From Streptomyces bicolor (lineage in GTDB: Bacteria > Actinomycetota > Actinomycetes > Streptomycetales > Streptomycetaceae), in the NCBI RefSeq assembly GCF_000719285.1, contig NZ_JOFS01000023.1, positions 1 to 64,000 of the forward strand: 64,000 nucleotides of DNA, in the 5' to 3' direction. Of this stretch, positions 62,981 through 64,000 are shown one piece after another. Each line of letters opens with the position of its first letter. Position 1 is the first letter of the stretch. Under the pieces are notes generated by a model, which saw only the letters and a list, made by a program, of their open reading frames with translations, had not been told where the DNA came from and made no database searches. The position numbers and the translations under genes were made by a program.

Positions 62981-64000
62981 GTGAACCAGATGCAGGGCCA
63001 GCTCGTTTCGGGGCGCTACCGGCTCGCCGACGCGATCGGCAGCGGCGGTATGGGCCGGGTCTGGCGTGCCCACGACGAGGTGCTGCATCGGGCCGTCGCG
63101 ATCAAGGAGCTGACCGCCGCGCTCTACGTCTCCGAGAGCGACCAGGAGCGGCTGCTCGCCCGCACCCGCGCCGAGGCGCGCGCCGCCGCGCGCATCAACC
63201 ACTCCGCCGTGGTCACCGTGCACGACGTGCTGGAGCACGACGGGCGGCCGTGGATCGTGATGGAGCTGGTCGAGGGGCACTCGCTGGCCGACGCGGTCAA
63301 GGAGCGCGGGCGGCTCGAACCGGCCGAGGCCGCCCGCATCGGCCTGTGGGTGCTGCGGGCCCTTCGCGCCGCACACTCCGCGGGCGTCCTGCACCGCGAC
63401 ATCAAGCCCGGCAACGTACTGATCTCCGCCGAGGACGGCCGCGTCCTGCTGACCGACTTCGGCATCGCCCAGATCGAGGGCGACACCACCATCACCCGCA
63501 CCGGCGAGGTCGTCGGCTCGGTCGACTACCTCGCCCCCGAGCGGGTCCGCGGCCATGACCCGGGTCCCGCCTCCGACCTGTGGGCACTCGGCGCGACGCT
63601 GTACACGGCGGTGGAGGGCCGCTCGCCGTTCCGCCGCACCTCGCCGCTCGGCACCATGCAGGCGGTGGTCGAGGAGGACGCCGCCGAGCCGCGGCACGCC
63701 GGCCCGCTCGGGCCCGTGATCGCCGCCCTGCTGCGCAAGGATCCGGCCACCCGGCCCGGCGCGGCGGAAGCCGAGCAGATGCTGGCCGAGGCGGCGGAGG
63801 GGCGCCGCCCGACCGCGGCGCAGGCGTTCGTGCCGACACAGCACACCCGGTACGAACCGGAGACGCAGACCGGACCCGAGTACGCCGGGGCCATGCCGAG
63901 CGGTACGACGGTGCACACCGGGCAGGCGACGCCGACGGGCACGCCGTATCCCCCGGCGACCGGTCCGACCACGTTCGGACAGCCGTACGACACGACAGGC
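62981..64000 (+). CDS. Ser/Thr protein kinase, 3' end beyond the window
   Basis: This partial frame of 340 codons has no stop inside the window. It starts at GTG 62981 (ATG 62990 in frame). Kinase motifs are complete: GSGGMGRVWRAHD, VAIKELTAAL, HRDIKPGNVL, DFGIAQIEGD and a C-lobe with DLWALGATLYTAVEGRSPF. From about residue 280 a Thr/Pro/Gly-rich region begins (QTGPEYAGAMPSGTTVHTG), probably the juxtamembrane linker. It follows the pseudokinase by 143 bp and is likely part of the same signalling cluster. Confidence 0.92.
   Translation, partial: MNQMQGQLVSGRYRLADAIGSGGMGRVWRAHDEVLHRAVAIKELTAALYVSESDQERLLARTRAEARAAARINHSAVVTVHDVLEHDGRPWIVMELVEGHSLADAVKERGRLEPAEAARIGLWVLRALRAAHSAGVLHRDIKPGNVLISAEDGRVLLTDFGIAQIEGDTTITRTGEVVGSVDYLAPERVRGHDPGPASDLWALGATLYTAVEGRSPFRRTSPLGTMQAVVEEDAAEPRHAGPLGPVIAALLRKDPATRPGAAEAEQMLAEAAEGRRPTAAQAFVPTQHTRYEPETQTGPEYAGAMPSGTTVHTGQATPTGTPYPPATGPTTFGQPYDTTG

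Overview
The window is a high-GC chromosomal segment with GTG/TTG starts, GGAGG-type ribosome sites and heavy third-position G/C. It carries whiD, bldM, a ShbA-like sigma factor, actinobacterial-type groESL1 with CIRCE operators, and DUF397/XRE regulators. Together these indicate a Streptomyces (or very close relative), in the conserved core that runs from rplM-rpsI through glmM, coaA, glmS, acpS, alr, tsaE-tsaB-rimI-tsaD, groESL, whiD-bldM and guaB to a cluster of Ser/Thr kinases.

Layout. 1-3158: rplM-rpsI (promoter and terminator visible) and glmM. 3282-7763: a small secreted protein, a DUF389 membrane protein, coaA and a DrrAB-like ABC exporter. 8344-13912: an accessory island with a 1633-residue secreted polymorphic toxin (ricin-type lectin, very long Ala-rich coiled-coil stalk, pretoxin-HINT, RNase A-like tip) and its probable immunity gene, closed by a strong terminator. 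14143-19574: glmS, then a whiJ-type regulatory cassette (DUF397, XRE/DUF5753, HATPase) and an Rpn/PD-(D/E)XK-like gene. 19627-25253: nnr, a secreted beta-helix protein, acpS, an L,D-transpeptidase and alr. 25502-30958: alpha/beta hydrolase and the t6A tRNA-modification genes tsaE, tsaB, rimI and tsaD. 31466-35274: a GH3 glycosidase divergent from a LacI regulator, with a decayed CBM2-like fragment beside them. 35337-41321: an LCP cell-wall ligase, a YciI/ECF42 pair, a methyltransferase and two tandem deacetylases. 41474-43765: groES-groEL1. 43795-47282: miscellaneous enzymes and a LysR regulator. 47395-52506: whiD, bldM, shbA-like, guaB and guaB3. 53173-64000: a nucleotide-sugar dehydrogenase homologue, glpD, a serine hydrolase and three Ser/Thr kinase-family membrane proteins, the last cut by the window edge.

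How the genes work together. Several products feed cell-envelope precursor synthesis: GlmM and GlmS make UDP-GlcNAc precursors, Alr makes D-Ala, and the L,D-transpeptidase, LCP protein and deacetylases act on the wall. CoaA supplies CoA, and AcpS transfers the CoA-derived 4'-phosphopantetheine to carrier proteins. TsaE/TsaB/TsaD make t6A37. WhiD and BldM are developmental regulators.

The most notable items are the lectin-headed stalked toxin at 8344-13912, which resembles the stalk/HINT part of Streptomyces umbrella (UmbC) toxins but has a single ricin-type beta-trefoil in place of ALF rings; a pseudokinase (60033-62837) with a roughly 350-residue insertion where the activation segment should be; several homologues whose catalytic residue is visibly replaced (L,D-transpeptidase-like, GuaB3, nucleotide-sugar dehydrogenase, one deacetylase); a seven-unit 14-bp array abutting a ribosome site; a duplicated hairpin element near 52.9-53.1 kb; and a 24-bp palindrome ahead of a 57-residue peptide gene. 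All family assignments are from reading the sequence; no database search was run.
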